A stretch of 64,000 nucleotides of DNA from Corynebacterium silvaticum (GCF_004382825.2 NZ_SDQO02000004.1:62001-126000); one strand, 5' to 3'; positions 1 through 9,914 are shown, counted from the stretch's first letter. The notes: a model not told the origin generated them from the letters alone. Made by a program: numbers and translations.

Positions 1-143
1 TTTCGAAGCATTGTAGCAGCGCCCTTACCGGTGAGTTCCCGTTCAGGGGACCCACGCGCTGTTTCCTCCCGACATCAGGACCCCACATTGAGGAAACGAA
101 CGCTATGAGTGTTTTAGCGCAATCGAGACGGTTAAAAGGATAG

Positions 144-216
144 AAAACAGCTGGACATTCTCGTCAACGTCTTCACCATAAAAGTCTGTAACGTAAAAGC
201 ATGTCCAGCTGTTTTT
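144..216 (-). terminator. Large-loop stem-loop downstream of lysA
   Basis: Perfect 15-bp inverted arms at 144-158 and 201-215 enclose a 42-nt loop. Both outer flanks are A- or T-rich, so the hairpin could terminate transcription leaving lysA on the minus strand. The loop is longer than in a normal intrinsic terminator, so it may be another structured element. The rest of 1-255 holds no ORF that I can support; it may be leader sequence for a gene beyond the left edge. Confidence 0.5.
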
Positions 217-255
217 CTTGCATTGCTACCACCATGTAGCGACGGTGATCTCCTA

Positions 256-1587
256 TCAGCCCTCGTCCAAAGCAAGTAGATCCTCGATGGTCTCACGGCG
301 AACCATTAGGCGAGATTCACCTGCTCTAACGCTCACTACTGCCGGCCGCCCCATCATGTTGTACCTGCTGCTCATTGCAAAACAATAAGCTCCAGTAGCC
401 GCCAAAGCTATGAGATCCCCCTCAGCAATTCCGCTTGGAAGTTCCCGATCGTTGATCAGAATGTCCCCCGCCTCACAATGCGAGCCTACAACCCGACTGG
501 GGACAAGGTTCCCTGCAACGTTGCGGTTGATCACCCGCACGTCGTACTCAGCTTCATACAGCGCAGGGCGAATATTATCGCTCATGCCACCGTCCACGGC
601 GATATATCTCCGCAGCTGTTCATCCGTCACGTGGACGTCCTTCACAGTTCCCACGGAATACACCGTCACGGTGGACGACCCTGCGATGGCCCGCCCAGGC
701 TCCACGAGCACTTCGGGGGCATCAATGCCTAAGGTGCGAGCTACCTCATCCACTGCCCCCAACAAATCTTGGGCCACAGAGGTAACGTCCAGAGGGGTCT
801 CATCTTCGGTGTAAGCAATGCCGTAGCCGCCGCCTAGATCTAGTTGTTCTAAGTCGATACCGAGTTCTGAATGAATCTTTGAATACAGCGTCAGCACACG
901 CTGGGCTGCCAAGCTGAAACCTTGGGCATCAAAAACTTGCGAACCCACATGACAATGCAGGCCAATCAGGTACAAGGGGTCAGATTCAATAACACGCTTT
1001 GCCGCCGCATACGCCGATCCGGAAGCCAAAGAGAATCCAAACTTCTGATCCTCATGACTCGTAGCAATAAACTCATGTGTATGAGCCTCAATGCCGGGCT
1101 TCACGCGAACCATCACCGGCTGAGTAACGCCTGCCTCAGCCGCGACTTTTTCCAAACGCTCTAGCTCAGTCATCGAGTCAATCACGATGTGCCCGACCCG
1201 GTTAGCTACCAAGAGGCGAAGAAATTCCTCGCTCTTATTGTTGCCATGAGCTGTTATGCGTTCAGGAGGAAAATGAGCGCTTAGCGCAACCTGAAATTCC
1301 CCTAGAGACGCAATGTCAAGGTTGAGGCCTTCTTCTTCCACCCACTTAGCAATCCGACGAGTCAAAAACGCCTTAGATGCATAGTGGACTTTCTCGGCCC
1401 CACCAAAGGCCGCGGCCATGTCCCGGCAGCGGTTGCGGAAATCGTCTTCGCCTACAACAAAAACCGGAGTCCCGTACTGCTCAGCTACGTCGGAGAGAGA
1501 CACTCCTGCAACTGAGACTTCTCCATTAGCTTCTCGACGCGCGCCTTTAGGCCATACATGCGATGGCAGTGCGTTAAAGCTCTCCAC
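256..1587 (-). CDS. lysA: Diaminopimelate decarboxylase
   Basis: Decarboxylates meso-diaminopimelate to L-lysine, the last step of lysine synthesis, in the cytoplasm with PLP. The 443-residue length is normal for this fold III enzyme. The PLP lysine is in VHYASKAF (K72). HCHVGSQ, GGGYGI, EPGRAI and the substrate-site CEAGD follow in the expected order. The start is a GTG lying 3 nt after the argS stop, so the two genes are translationally close and form the known corynebacterial argS-lysA operon. The usual next gene, hom, would lie beyond the left edge and is not seen. Confidence 0.97.
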   Translation of the reverse strand: MESFNALPSHVWPKGARREANGEVSVAGVSLSDVAEQYGTPVFVVGEDDFRNRCRDMAAAFGGAEKVHYASKAFLTRRIAKWVEEEGLNLDIASLGEFQVALSAHFPPERITAHGNNKSEEFLRLLVANRVGHIVIDSMTELERLEKVAAEAGVTQPVMVRVKPGIEAHTHEFIATSHEDQKFGFSLASGSAYAAAKRVIESDPLYLIGLHCHVGSQVFDAQGFSLAAQRVLTLYSKIHSELGIDLEQLDLGGGYGIAYTEDETPLDVTSVAQDLLGAVDEVARTLGIDAPEVLVEPGRAIAGSSTVTVYSVGTVKDVHVTDEQLRRYIAVDGGMSDNIRPALYEAEYDVRVINRNVAGNLVPSRVVGSHCEAGDILINDRELPSGIAEGDLIALAATGAYCFAMSSRYNMMGRPAVVSVRAGESRLMVRRETIEDLLALDEG

Positions 1588-1589
1588 GG

Positions 1590-3242
1590 CTACATACGCT
1601 CCGGCGCTGTAACACCGACCAATCCCAAGGCATTAGCAAGAACCTGGCGGGTGGCATTAGCCAAGGCAAGACGCGCGGTGTGAATAGGCTGCGCACTTTC
1701 GCCAGCCTTAGGCAGAATCTGGCATGAGTCGTAGAAGCGGTGGAAGGTCCCAGCCAATTCCTCTGCATAGCGCGCGACGCGGTGTGGCTCGCGCAGTTCA
1801 GCCGCAGCCTTGACCACTGCAGGGAATTCTCCCAGCGTGCGTATCAGATCGCCTTCGCGATCATGGGTTAGCAATGCAAGGTCAGGGTCAAGGGCGGTTA
1901 TCCCCAGATCGCCAGCCTTCCTAGCGATCGAGCACAGACGCGCATGCCCGTATTGGACATAGTAAACGGGGTTGTCGCTGCTCTGTGATTCCCACAGAGC
2001 AAGGTCGATATCAAGGCTAGAGTCCACCGATGACCGAATCATGGAGTAGCGGGCACCATCAATGCCGATGGCCTCCACCAAATCGTCCAAGGTGATTACG
2101 GTGCCAGCACGCTTGGACATACGCACTGCTTGCCCATCGCGGACCAAGTTCACCATTTGACCGATAAGGACCTCTACGCTGCTGGGCTCATAGCCCAGCG
2201 CTGCGGCAGCAGCACGTAACCGAGAGATATACCCATGATGATCCGCGCCAAGCATGTAGATGCACAGGTCATGCCCGCGCTCGATTTTGTCGGCCACGTA
2301 TGCAATGTCACCAGCGATATAGGCTGCGTCGCCGTCTGACTTAATCACAACGCGATCTTTGTCGTCGCCGTAATCAGAAGACTTCAGCCACCATGCTCCG
2401 TCTTGGAAATAGAGATTTCCGTTTTCCTTAAGACGTTCGATCGCTTTATCCACGGCACCCGACTCGAACAATGAGTTTTCATGGAAAAAGACATCAAAGT
2501 CCGTGCCAAATTCATGGAGTGATTCCTTGATATGACCAAACATCATTTCTACGCCAGCAGCACGGAACGTCTCCGCCATCTCTGCTGGTTCCTGAGAAAG
2601 AACATCGGGATGCGCTGCAACCACAGCTTTTGCTATGTCATGGATGTAGTCTCCGCCATAGCCGTCTTCTGGTGTAGGCTCCCCCTTTGCCGCAGCGACG
2701 AGCGAATTGGTGAATCGGTCGATCTGGCGCCCATGATCGTTGAAGTAATACTCCCGCGTGACGTCAGCACCTGAAGCCTCCAAGACACGGCCTAGGGAAT
2801 CTCCAACGGCTGCCCAGCGGGTACCGCCTAGATGAATTGGGCCCGTCGGATTTGCGGAAACGAATTCTAGGTTTACGCGAGTCCCCGCATAGAGGTCTGA
2901 ATGACCAAATGCCTCACCTGCGGCGAGAATCTTAGCAACGATCTCCCCCTGGGCCGCAGCAGCAAGGCGAATATTGATAAAGCCAGGGCCGGCAATACCG
3001 GCCACATCGACGGCTTCATCAAGAGCTAGGACGTCGGCAAGCAACTGCCCAAGCTCGCGCGGATTCATTCCCACCTTTTTAGCCACCTGAAGGGCGACAT
3101 TTGTGGCATAGTCCCCATGTTCGGGGTTACGCGGGCGCTCCACAACCACCGTCTCAGGCAGAACCGAGGCATCGAGGCCACGTGATTCAAGGATGGTGGT
3201 AGCAGTGCGCTTAATGAGGTGTGAAAGATCCGCTGGTGTCAT
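1590..3242 (-). CDS. argS: Arginyl-tRNA synthetase
   Basis: Class I aminoacyl-tRNA synthetase that charges tRNA-Arg in the cytoplasm. It has 550 residues. The HIGH-like signature is HLGG in [12 protein letters not shown] (about residues 110-121), and the KMSKS-equivalent is RMSKRAGTV in the second half. The C-terminal helical DALR anticodon-binding domain is present ([11 protein letters not shown] region). It is co-transcribed with lysA directly downstream; in C. glutamicum this operon is known to respond to arginine and lysine. The only tRNA gene in the window is also an Arg tRNA, 5 kb away. Confidence 0.97.
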   Translation of the reverse strand: MTPADLSHLIKRTATTILESRGLDASVLPETVVVERPRNPEHGDYATNVALQVAKKVGMNPRELGQLLADVLALDEAVDVAGIAGPGFINIRLAAAAQGEIVAKILAAGEAFGHSDLYAGTRVNLEFVSANPTGPIHLGGTRWAAVGDSLGRVLEASGADVTREYYFNDHGRQIDRFTNSLVAAAKGEPTPEDGYGGDYIHDIAKAVVAAHPDVLSQEPAEMAETFRAAGVEMMFGHIKESLHEFGTDFDVFFHENSLFESGAVDKAIERLKENGNLYFQDGAWWLKSSDYGDDKDRVVIKSDGDAAYIAGDIAYVADKIERGHDLCIYMLGADHHGYISRLRAAAAALGYEPSSVEVLIGQMVNLVRDGQAVRMSKRAGTVITLDDLVEAIGIDGARYSMIRSSVDSSLDIDLALWESQSSDNPVYYVQYGHARLCSIARKAGDLGITALDPDLALLTHDREGDLIRTLGEFPAVVKAAAELREPHRVARYAEELAGTFHRFYDSCQILPKAGESAQPIHTARLALANATRQVLANALGLVGVTAPERM

Positions 3243-3253
3243 GGGTTAGCAGT

Positions 3254-4906
3254 TTAGCCCACAACCATCCATCCGAGAACTGGGGTGGACTGCAAGTAAA
3301 TGATGATGCACAAGTACACCAGCAAACCAAGGGAATACTTCCATGCCTGAGCCATAATCTTGCGCTCGCCGTTTTCCATCTGAACAGCGCCAGCGGCAAT
3401 GGTCAGGGTCTGCGGGCTCATCATCTTACCCAGCGTTGCACCAGCGGTATTGGCACCCACCAAGAGCGTCGGGCTCACGCCCACCTGGGAGGCCGTGGTG
3501 GCCTGCATCTGAGCGAACAGAGCGTTTGCAGAAGTAGCGGAACCAGTAACCCACGTTCCGATCCAACCCAACAACGGAGATAGCAGCGGGAATACCGATC
3601 CGGTTGCTGCCAAGAAAGCGCCGATGGAAGCAGTCTGACCGGACATATTCATGGTGTATGCCAAGCCCATCACCGCTGCGATGGTCAGCGCAGAGTAACG
3701 CATCTTGTATGCGCCCTTGCCAAGCTGAGCCAGACCTGTAGCAAAGTTCATTGGGTACTTTCCACCACGCGAGAATGCGGTGTAAACGCCGACTGTGATC
3801 AGGCCACAGAAGAACATGATCGTGCCCGGGGTGGACAGCCAGTTGAAGTTGAAGATGGTGTTATTAACTGGCTCGCCTGCAGCATTAACGATGTGACCGT
3901 GCAGCGCTGGCCACTGGATCTTCATATCCGTGGACTTCAAAGCTGCAGGAATGTTGACGCCGATCTTCCAGAGGCTGGTGAAGGAGAAGACAAAGACGAT
4001 GAGAAGGTACGGGAACAGTGCCAAAACGGTCCGCTCCGTTGTCAGGTGGAGCTCATCAGCGTTGATGGACGATGCCTGATCTTCGGGGGTAGTTGGCTTC
4101 CACACACGGAGGAACAGAACGCCACATGTGAGGGAAAGAAGGCAAGCAACGACGTCGGTGAGCACATAAGAGAAGTAATTGGACCCGAGGAACTGTCCAC
4201 CACCGAAAGCCACGCCCAGCAAAAGTGCCATTGGCCATGTCTGGCGCACGCCTCGTGTGCCGTCCATGATCAGTGCCAAAATAAACGGCACAACCAGGGC
4301 AATCAAAGAAACCTGGCGGCCAGCCATCGCAGCCACCTGCTCACCTGGGATCTGAGTAAGAAGACCACCCGTGGTCACCGGAATAGCCATAGCACCGAAG
4401 GCGACGGGGGCACAGTTTGCCACGAACGTAACCAGAACGGCTTTGATCGGCTTAAGGCCAATAGCCAGAAGCATTGCCGCAACGATAGCAATGGGGGCAC
4501 CGAATCCGGCGAGGGCCTCTAGGAGACCGCCGAAGGCGAAGCCAATCAACATTGCCTGAACGCGCATGTCGCCTCGGCCGATCTTGGCAAAGATCGTACG
4601 AAGATCGTCGAAACGTCCTGAAATAACCGTGAGGTCATAGACCCATACGGCCATCCAAATGATGTATACGATCGGGAAAATACCAAACGCTACGCCTTGT
4701 GAAAAGGCGAGTACCGCAAGGTTGGCTGGCATATGAAAAAAGATGATGCCAACCAGAAGGGCTACTACCACGCTCGCAAGCGCAGACCAGTGAGCCTTCC
4801 ATTTGAGCACCATCAGGAACACAAAGAAGCCAATGAGCGGCAATATGGCGCAGAGCGCCGAGAGGCCAAGGCTTCCGCCTACAGCATCCGTTACAGGTGA
4901 AAACAC
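3254..4906 (-). CDS. lldP: L-lactate permease (LldP/LctP family)
   Basis: Inner-membrane proton/lactate symporter of about 550 residues with many hydrophobic segments. It resembles the LctP family throughout, for example GLLEALAGFGAPIAI, NCAPVAFGA and the C-terminal GSATSANALFAQ. I place the start at the GTG at 4906 (protein begins FSPVTDAVGGSLG) because GGGAGAAG lies 6 nt upstream; a longer in-frame extension to 5002 has no hydrophobic or conserved content. It is divergent from lutABC, so uptake and oxidation of lactate share one control region. argS follows 11 nt after its stop. Confidence 0.93.
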   Translation of the reverse strand: MFSPVTDAVGGSLGLSALCAILPLIGFFVFLMVLKWKAHWSALASVVVALLVGIIFFHMPANLAVLAFSQGVAFGIFPIVYIIWMAVWVYDLTVISGRFDDLRTIFAKIGRGDMRVQAMLIGFAFGGLLEALAGFGAPIAIVAAMLLAIGLKPIKAVLVTFVANCAPVAFGAMAIPVTTGGLLTQIPGEQVAAMAGRQVSLIALVVPFILALIMDGTRGVRQTWPMALLLGVAFGGGQFLGSNYFSYVLTDVVACLLSLTCGVLFLRVWKPTTPEDQASSINADELHLTTERTVLALFPYLLIVFVFSFTSLWKIGVNIPAALKSTDMKIQWPALHGHIVNAAGEPVNNTIFNFNWLSTPGTIMFFCGLITVGVYTAFSRGGKYPMNFATGLAQLGKGAYKMRYSALTIAAVMGLAYTMNMSGQTASIGAFLAATGSVFPLLSPLLGWIGTWVTGSATSANALFAQMQATTASQVGVSPTLLVGANTAGATLGKMMSPQTLTIAAGAVQMENGERKIMAQAWKYSLGLLVYLCIIIYLQSTPVLGWMVVG

Positions 4907-5317
4907 TAGTTGCTTCTCCCATCTCGAGGGACTTGGGTCACTACTATTCTGCGATGAAATAGCTATCAACTCATAATTTAAGTTCTTTTTGCAGTAGGTC
5001 ACACATTTGGTTGATTTTCAACCACCGCTTCTGTGTATTTATCACCACACTTTTTCTGCTGTATTTTTCACCACATTTTGTGACAAAACGCCCCTCAGTG
5101 CGCATATATGCACCACACCCCAATTCATCCCCCATTTCCCCGCATTTTAATAACACTAACGTTTCGTTAATAAGCGCTGGTAGTCCGGGGTTATTCAGAT
5201 GTTATTTCAGCGATACACCCGCTAGTATTTATTATGTCCAGTGGCGCGTAACGCTTCCGATTATTTGGAACGCCACAACAAACTGCCACGTTTCCCTCGA
5301 AGCAAGGAGCAATTACC
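4907..5317. promoter_or_regulatory. Divergent control region of lldP and lutABC
   Basis: AT-rich 411-bp intergenic region without a supported gene. It holds several dyads: GGTTGA-TTT-TCAACC near 5010-5025, an almost palindromic GTGCGCATATATGCAC near 5098-5115, and TAACG-TTT-CGTTA near 5157-5170. Any could be the operator of a GntR/LldR-type lactate regulator, which is the known regulator class for such genes, but no regulator gene lies beside it. AAGGAG precedes the lutA GTG. Confidence 0.5.
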
Positions 5318-6103
5318 GTGAGAGTAGCGCTCTTTTCCACTTGTATCGGCGACGCCATGTTCCCCGACGCATCCAAAGCAACTGCACTCGTATTGTCCCG
5401 ACTTGGCTATGAGGTCGTCTTTCCTAAGGATCAGACCTGCTGCGGCCAGATGCACGTCAACACCGGCTATCAAAAAGAAGCCATCCCACTGATCCGCAAT
5501 TATGTGGATGCGTTCACCGATCCCTCCATTGACTACGTCGTCGCACCTTCAGGTTCATGCGTCGGCGCAGTCCGCGAGCAGCATGAGCACATCGCGGATA
5601 GGTACGGCGATAAAACTTTGGCAGCTGGCGCACGTGACGCAGCTAAGAAGTCCCTCGACCTTCCAGAATTCCTCATCGATGTTGCCGGCGTGGAAGACGT
5701 CGGAGCATTCTTCCCCCACAAGGTCACGTACCACCCTTCTTGCCACGGCCTACGCTTTATCAAGCTCGGCGACCGCCCCTACCGCCTACTTTCCAAGGTG
5801 GCAGGTATGGAGCTTGTGGAGCTTCCTAACAAGGAAGAATGCTGTGGATTCGGTGGCACCTTCTCCCTGAAGAATGCCGAGACTTCGGCTGCAATGGTCT
5901 CCGACAAGACCCGCAACATCGAGATCACTGGTGCTGAGTACATCACCGGTGGCGACTCTTCCTGCTTGATGAACATCGCCGGAAACCTGTCCCGCAAGCA
6001 CGTGGGTATCCGTGCCATCCATATCGCAGAGATCCTAGCCTCCACCAAGGAGCACCCTTGGACTCCCGATTCCGCCGCCTACTCCCGAGAGGTAATGCTG
6101 TGA
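5318..6103 (+). CDS. lutA: L-lactate utilisation protein LutA (CCG-domain Fe-S protein)
   Basis: First subunit of the LutABC complex, which oxidises L-lactate to pyruvate. The 261-residue protein carries two cysteine-rich CCG motifs: DQTCCGQMH near residue 40 and EECCGFGGTF near residue 175. These match the heterodisulfide-reductase D-like domains of the family. The GTG start is preceded by AAGGAG. Its TGA overlaps the GTG start of lutB by 4 nt, which suggests translational coupling. The neighbouring lactate permease supports the role. Confidence 0.95.
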   Translation: MRVALFSTCIGDAMFPDASKATALVLSRLGYEVVFPKDQTCCGQMHVNTGYQKEAIPLIRNYVDAFTDPSIDYVVAPSGSCVGAVREQHEHIADRYGDKTLAAGARDAAKKSLDLPEFLIDVAGVEDVGAFFPHKVTYHPSCHGLRFIKLGDRPYRLLSKVAGMELVELPNKEECCGFGGTFSLKNAETSAAMVSDKTRNIEITGAEYITGGDSSCLMNIAGNLSRKHVGIRAIHIAEILASTKEHPWTPDSAAYSREVML

Positions 6104-7644
6104 GCGTCTCACTTGGAACCCCCACGATGCCACCTCGCGCATCGGAAATTAGCCAACTTCGTGGCGACGAGAACTTTGTTCATGCCGCGCACCATGAGCT
6201 TTACAACGCAACCCAGCGTCGCAATCTAACCAAGGCAACCACCACAATTCGTGGTAAGCGCCTCAACGTCACCGCAGAAATGCCCGATTGGGAAGCTGTT
6301 CGTGAAGCAGGTTCCGGAATCAAGCGCGACGTGGGACAGCGTCTCGACGAGCTCCTGGTTCAGTTTGAAGAGGCTGTCACTGCACGCGGTGGACACGTCC
6401 ACTGGGCGCGCGACGCTGAAGAGGCCGGAAACATCGTAACCAAGCTGGTCCAGGAGACCGGCGAGAATAACGTGGTCAAGATCAAGTCCATGGCAACCAT
6501 GGAAATTGGCCTCAACTCTCGTCTCCGCGAGGCCGGCATCTCCGCACGCGAGACCGACCTTGCAGAGCTCATCGTTCAGCTGGGTAAGGACAAGCCATCT
6601 CACATCCTGGTTCCGGCTATTCACCGTAACCGTGCGGAGATTCGCGACATCTTCATCCGCGAGATGCCCAACACTGACGATTCGCTTTCTTCTGAGCCTG
6701 CTGAGCTCGCAGAGGCATCGCGCTCCTTCCTGCGCGAGCAGTTCATGAAGGCAAAGGTTGCTATTTCTGGCGCCAACTTTGGCATTGCAGAAACCGGAAC
6801 CGTCACCATCATGGAGTCCGAGGGCAATGGCCGTATGTGCTTGACCCTCCCGGAGACCCTGATCTCGGTCATGGGCATCGAGAAGATCCTCCCCGCTTTC
6901 CAGGATCTTGAGGTCTTCTTGCAGCTTCTCCCCCGTTCCTCCACCGGCGAGCGCCAGGCACCTTATGTCTCCACGTGGTCCGGCGTCACCGAAGGCGACG
7001 GCCCGAAGAACTTCCACATCGTCCTTGTCGATAACGGACGAACCGCAGTTCTTGCTGACGAACTCGGCCGCGAAGCCCTCAAGTGCATCCGTTGTTCTGC
7101 ATGTCTCAACGTTTGCCCGGTCTACGAACGTGCCGGTGGCCATGCCTATGGTTCGACCTACCCAGGCCCCATCGGAGCAATCCTGTCGCCTCAGATGACC
7201 GGCATGAAAGATAAGCACGATCCAAACGCCTATCTCCCTTACGCATCTTCCCTTTGCGGTCGATGCAACGAGGTCTGCCCCGTCAAGATTCCATTCACGG
7301 ATATCCTGCTGGAGCTTCGCCACAAGAAGGTCGAAACCGATGCTCCAAAGATCGAGAAGGCCCTCATGGGCAGCATGCAGCTCGCATGGGGCAATGCAAA
7401 GGTCTGGAACATGATCACCCGCATGGTCTTTATGGGCCGCATCCTTGGTGGTTCCAAAGGCAAGATTACCCACCTGCCAAGCTTCTTGGCCGGTTGGACT
7501 GATGTTCGCGACACCGCTGTTCCACCAAAGAAGTCCTTCCGCCAGTGGTTCGATTCCGAGGAAGCACAACAGTTGCTTGCCGACGCCCGCAACGAAGGCA
7601 TCCGCCCCAACGATCCTGCTGCTAACCAGAAGAAGGAGAACTAA
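6100..7644 (+). CDS. lutB: L-lactate utilisation protein LutB (ferredoxin-type)
   Basis: Iron-sulfur subunit of the lactate-oxidising LutABC complex, about 514 residues. The N-terminal LUD domain is followed by two 4Fe-4S motifs, [15 protein letters not shown] (near residue 330) and [13 protein letters not shown] (near residue 390), and a C-terminal DUF3390-like tail. I choose the GTG at 6100 because it overlaps the lutA stop (GTGA) and starts [12 protein letters not shown]. An in-frame ATG at 6058 would overlap lutA by 46 nt and adds only arginine-rich sequence. Confidence 0.95.
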   Translation: MSVSLGTPTMPPRASEISQLRGDENFVHAAHHELYNATQRRNLTKATTTIRGKRLNVTAEMPDWEAVREAGSGIKRDVGQRLDELLVQFEEAVTARGGHVHWARDAEEAGNIVTKLVQETGENNVVKIKSMATMEIGLNSRLREAGISARETDLAELIVQLGKDKPSHILVPAIHRNRAEIRDIFIREMPNTDDSLSSEPAELAEASRSFLREQFMKAKVAISGANFGIAETGTVTIMESEGNGRMCLTLPETLISVMGIEKILPAFQDLEVFLQLLPRSSTGERQAPYVSTWSGVTEGDGPKNFHIVLVDNGRTAVLADELGREALKCIRCSACLNVCPVYERAGGHAYGSTYPGPIGAILSPQMTGMKDKHDPNAYLPYASSLCGRCNEVCPVKIPFTDILLELRHKKVETDAPKIEKALMGSMQLAWGNAKVWNMITRMVFMGRILGGSKGKITHLPSFLAGWTDVRDTAVPPKKSFRQWFDSEEAQQLLADARNEGIRPNDPAANQKKEN

Positions 7645-7646
7645 CC

Positions 7647-8276
7647 ATGGATGCCAAAACTGAGATCCTCGAGCGCATCCGCAACGCCAACAAACTTGCT
7701 GGTGTTCCCGAGGGTGCCTATCCAGTAGTCCGTGAATACATCACTAAGACCGAGCTCCCCCGCGAAGAGCTCAAAGAGCTGCTTATTGATCGCCTCCTGG
7801 ACTACAAGGCACAGGTTGTTCAGACCACTGACGCTGAGCTAGCTGACAGCATCGCAGAGGTCCTGAATTCCCGTGGAGCCAAAGAGATCCGTTACGCAGA
7901 GGGCCTCGATGCTGCACTGTTCGCAGACTTTGAGGGCAAAGCTGTAGCCGACGATCATGCAAGCGATCCCCGCCTGCTTAACGACGTCGACGCTGTGGTC
8001 ACTGACTCCCACGTGAGCTCCGCTCAAACCGGTACCATTTGTCTGGTCTCCAACGAGGTTTGTGGTCGCCGCGCGCTGACTCTCGTGCCTGATTGCCACG
8101 TCTGCATCGTCCGCATGGACAACGTAGTCTATGGCGTTCCAGAGATGGTTGCACAGCTTGATCACACACGCCCCAACACGATGATCTCCGGCCCTTCCGC
8201 CACATCAGACATCGAGTTGAACCGTGTTGAAGGTGTGCACGGTCCTCGTACCCTCATTTGCGTGGTTGTGGATTAG
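7647..8276 (+). CDS. lutC: L-lactate utilisation protein LutC
   Basis: Third LutABC subunit, a LUD-domain protein of 209 residues. Typical family sequence includes [14 protein letters not shown] and a C-terminal [19 protein letters not shown]. It starts 2 nt after the lutB stop and is preceded by AAGAAGGAG. It is the last gene of the operon and is followed by a strong terminator. Confidence 0.95.
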   Translation: MDAKTEILERIRNANKLAGVPEGAYPVVREYITKTELPREELKELLIDRLLDYKAQVVQTTDAELADSIAEVLNSRGAKEIRYAEGLDAALFADFEGKAVADDHASDPRLLNDVDAVVTDSHVSSAQTGTICLVSNEVCGRRALTLVPDCHVCIVRMDNVVYGVPEMVAQLDHTRPNTMISGPSATSDIELNRVEGVHGPRTLICVVVD

Positions 8277-8296
8277 TCTCCATAACCCCCCACGTC

Positions 8297-8340
8297 ACGC
8301 CCCCTTTGACTCCGTTCATAGGGGGCGTCTTCGTATTTTT
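8297..8340 (+). terminator. Terminator of lutABC
   Basis: Nine-base perfect stem, ACGCCCCCT (8297-8305) with AGGGGGCGT (8320-8328), followed by a T-rich run to 8340. Confidence 0.8.
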
Positions 8341-8380
8341 GAGCATTATGGGTTAGAATTACATCCGTTGTATTCAGCGC

Positions 8381-8453
8381 GTCTCCGTAGCTCAGTGGAT
8401 AGAGCATTGGTTTCCGGTACCAAAGGTCGCAGGTTCGAATCCTGTCGGGGACA
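8381..8453 (+). tRNA. tRNA-Arg (anticodon CCG)
   Basis: A 73-nt cloverleaf is visible. The acceptor stem GTCTCCG pairs with CGGGGAC (one T-G pair). The D arm contains AGCTCAGTGGAT. The anticodon stem TTGGT/ACCAA encloses TTCCGGT with CCG at 8414-8416, and the T loop is GGTTCGAATCC. The discriminator is A and CCA is not encoded. It reads CGG codons. A Pribnow-like TAGAAT lies at 8354-8359. Confidence 0.95.
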
Positions 8454-8460
8454 CTTTTAA

Positions 8461-8505
8461 AAACCTCCTCCTACCAGCAAAATTCTTGGTGGGAGGAGGT
8501 TTTAG
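8461..8505 (+). terminator. Terminator of the tRNA-Arg gene
   Basis: AAACCTCCTCC (8461-8471) pairs with GGAGGAGGTTT (8492-8502), extended by TACCA/TGGTG, and a T-rich run follows. Confidence 0.8.
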
Positions 8506-8556
8506 TTTTGCCACTCAAGCCGTTTAACCGACTGCAGCCTATCCGCAACACCCGAA

Positions 8557-8624
8557 CCTGCATTTCCATAGACAAAAGGCCCCTTTGCTTCACAGTATGA
8601 GGACTTTGTCTATGGAAATGCAGG
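8557..8624. repeat. Perfect 20-bp inverted repeat, hairpin 1
   Basis: Arms 8557-8576 and 8605-8624 are exact reverse complements (CCTGCATTTCCATAGACAAA and its complement) with a 28-nt loop. It lies in the 280-bp gap between the tRNA terminator and the small exported-protein gene. No U-tract follows directly, so it is not an obvious terminator. Confidence 0.85.
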
Positions 8625-8685
8625 ATTGAGCGCCAATCTCATTGCAATAATCGAGGATCACGTACCAAACATTGCCCGTTTGTCC

Positions 8686-8752
8686 TTTTTGAGAACGCTA
8701 GAGAATTCCACCTGGCGTTTTACGTATAGATTCCCTCTAGCGTTCTCAAAAA
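8686..8752. repeat. Perfect 18-bp inverted repeat, hairpin 2
   Basis: Arms 8686-8703 (TTTTTGAGAACGCTAGAG) and 8735-8752 are exact reverse complements with a 31-nt loop. It ends 32 nt before the TTG start at 8785, so it would sit in the 5' leader of that gene or terminate transcription before it. Its sequence differs from hairpin 1 but its size is almost the same. Confidence 0.85.
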
Positions 8753-8784
8753 CGACAATCACCCCTCTACCGAAAGGAATTCTC

Positions 8785-9095
8785 TTGAAGATCAACAAAG
8801 TAGCCACGAAACTGGCAGTAGTAGCAATTGCAGTCGGACTCGCCTCGGGGGTGGGCGTAGCTAACGCTGCATCCTACGGTAAATCCAACATCGAATGGTG
8901 TGGTGTAAGCAGCAGTTCCCCAAGGAGATCAGCCTCTGCGAATACATGGACAGCATCCATACTCAATCAGAAGAAGCACTGCGCAAAGGCGACCTTAAAT
9001 TATTTGAGGCATTACAAGCAGACATCAGGGACATCCTGCTCCTACTGCGCGATGGCGGCAAGAATCCCATCCCACTCCCGCATCAAGCGCAGTAA
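8785..9095 (+). pseudogene. Small exported protein, frameshifted by a 5-bp tandem duplication
   Basis: A TTG start at 8785 (AAAGGA 8 nt upstream) gives a clear signal peptide: MKINKVATK, a hydrophobic core, then a VANA-A cleavage site. About 38 codons in, the sequence has TGGTG twice in tandem (near 8896-8905). Removing one copy joins the signal peptide directly to a second frame (EWCKQQFPKEISLCEY, then a helical, charged stretch) that ends at 9095, giving a protein of about 100 residues with two cysteines. As it stands the first frame runs on into low-quality sequence. I do not recognise the family. It could also be a strain-level mutation or an assembly error. Confidence 0.65.
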
Positions 9096-9109
9096 TCTCC
9101 CGGAAAAGT

Positions 9110-9880
9110 TCACTCATCAAAAGCGGGAACCATCACCACATTTGTCCCCAACTCGGTGAGACGCTCAGCGATTTCCATGTCAAGATCGTTTGTCGTGATC
9201 ACCGTGTCTACCTGTTCAAAAGTGGCGACCCGGTGCGATGAGGCTCGGGAAAATTTTTCCGGAGTAGCAAGAACAACGACCCGTCGCGACGCTTGAAAGA
9301 CCGCACGTTTAAGCGTCGCTTCGTTAAGATTTGGAGACATAACCCCAACCGACGGATCACAGGCACAAACGCCTATAAAAGCAAGATCAAAGCGCATAGA
9401 GAGCACAGTTTCCACAGCTGCCGCACCCCAGATCGCTAAATCTTCATTATTCACGTCACCACCGGGTATCAAAACAGATGTTTCCGGCCCACGCGCTAGC
9501 GCAGCTCCCGCATAAAGGGATAGCGCTAGCGCGTGTATGTCTTTTCCAGCCAAGAGCTTCGCAGCTTCCAACGGAGTAGTTCCAGAATCCACAAGCACGC
9601 TAAATCCCGAATCAACCATTCCCACTGCTTCCTTTGCTATCGCTCGTTTAGCGATTGGCTGTTCATGCTTGCGAACTTCCAGAGGATAGTGCGCCCCACG
9701 ACGATGTGCAGGCCGCGCTCCGCCGCGAATCCTATCTATCGCCCCTAACGCATCCAATTCAGACAAATCGCGCCTGATAGTCACCGCAGAGGCCCCCGTG
9801 ATCTCACATAACTGCGCGATCGTTTTACCCCCAGAGTCCACTGCGCGAATAATAACCCTGTGCCGTTCATGTTGCTCCAT
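9110..9880 (-). CDS. DeoR-family transcriptional regulator
   Basis: Cytoplasmic DNA-binding repressor of 256 residues. The N-terminal helix-turn-helix has the DeoR pattern (TIAQLCEITGASAVTIRRDL, residues about 18-37). The C-terminal sugar-phosphate sensor domain contains VDSGTTPLEAAKLL and a late VITTNDLD, as expected. The family usually controls sugar or nucleoside catabolism and binds a phosphorylated sugar, but no such operon lies next to it. The nearest divergent gene encodes an unknown 119-residue protein. A dyad in the intergenic region may be its operator. Confidence 0.88.
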   Translation of the reverse strand: MEQHERHRVIIRAVDSGGKTIAQLCEITGASAVTIRRDLSELDALGAIDRIRGGARPAHRRGAHYPLEVRKHEQPIAKRAIAKEAVGMVDSGFSVLVDSGTTPLEAAKLLAGKDIHALALSLYAGAALARGPETSVLIPGGDVNNEDLAIWGAAAVETVLSMRFDLAFIGVCACDPSVGVMSPNLNEATLKRAVFQASRRVVVLATPEKFSRASSHRVATFEQVDTVITTNDLDMEIAERLTELGTNVVMVPAFDE

Positions 9881-9914
9881 CCCCTTATCCTAGACCCCAA
9901 TTCCGATCATAAAC

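Noticed and set aside
105..143. Twelve-codon ORF starting ATGAGTGTTTTAG as a leader peptide
   Set aside because: No runs of regulatory codons, no matching attenuator structure that uses it, and the gene beyond the left edge would be on the other strand.
6226..7569. Long open frame (447 codons) on the minus strand across lutB
   Set aside because: It is the antisense of a strongly conserved Fe-S protein gene with high-GC codon bias. Its translation has no domain-like pattern and no RBS.
8626..9159. A single 177-aa protein over the 8.6-9.2 kb region
   Set aside because: The first 53 codons cover hairpin 2 and the leader, and the part after the 5-bp duplication is out of the protein-like frame. 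A TTG-started exported protein with a frameshift explains the region better.
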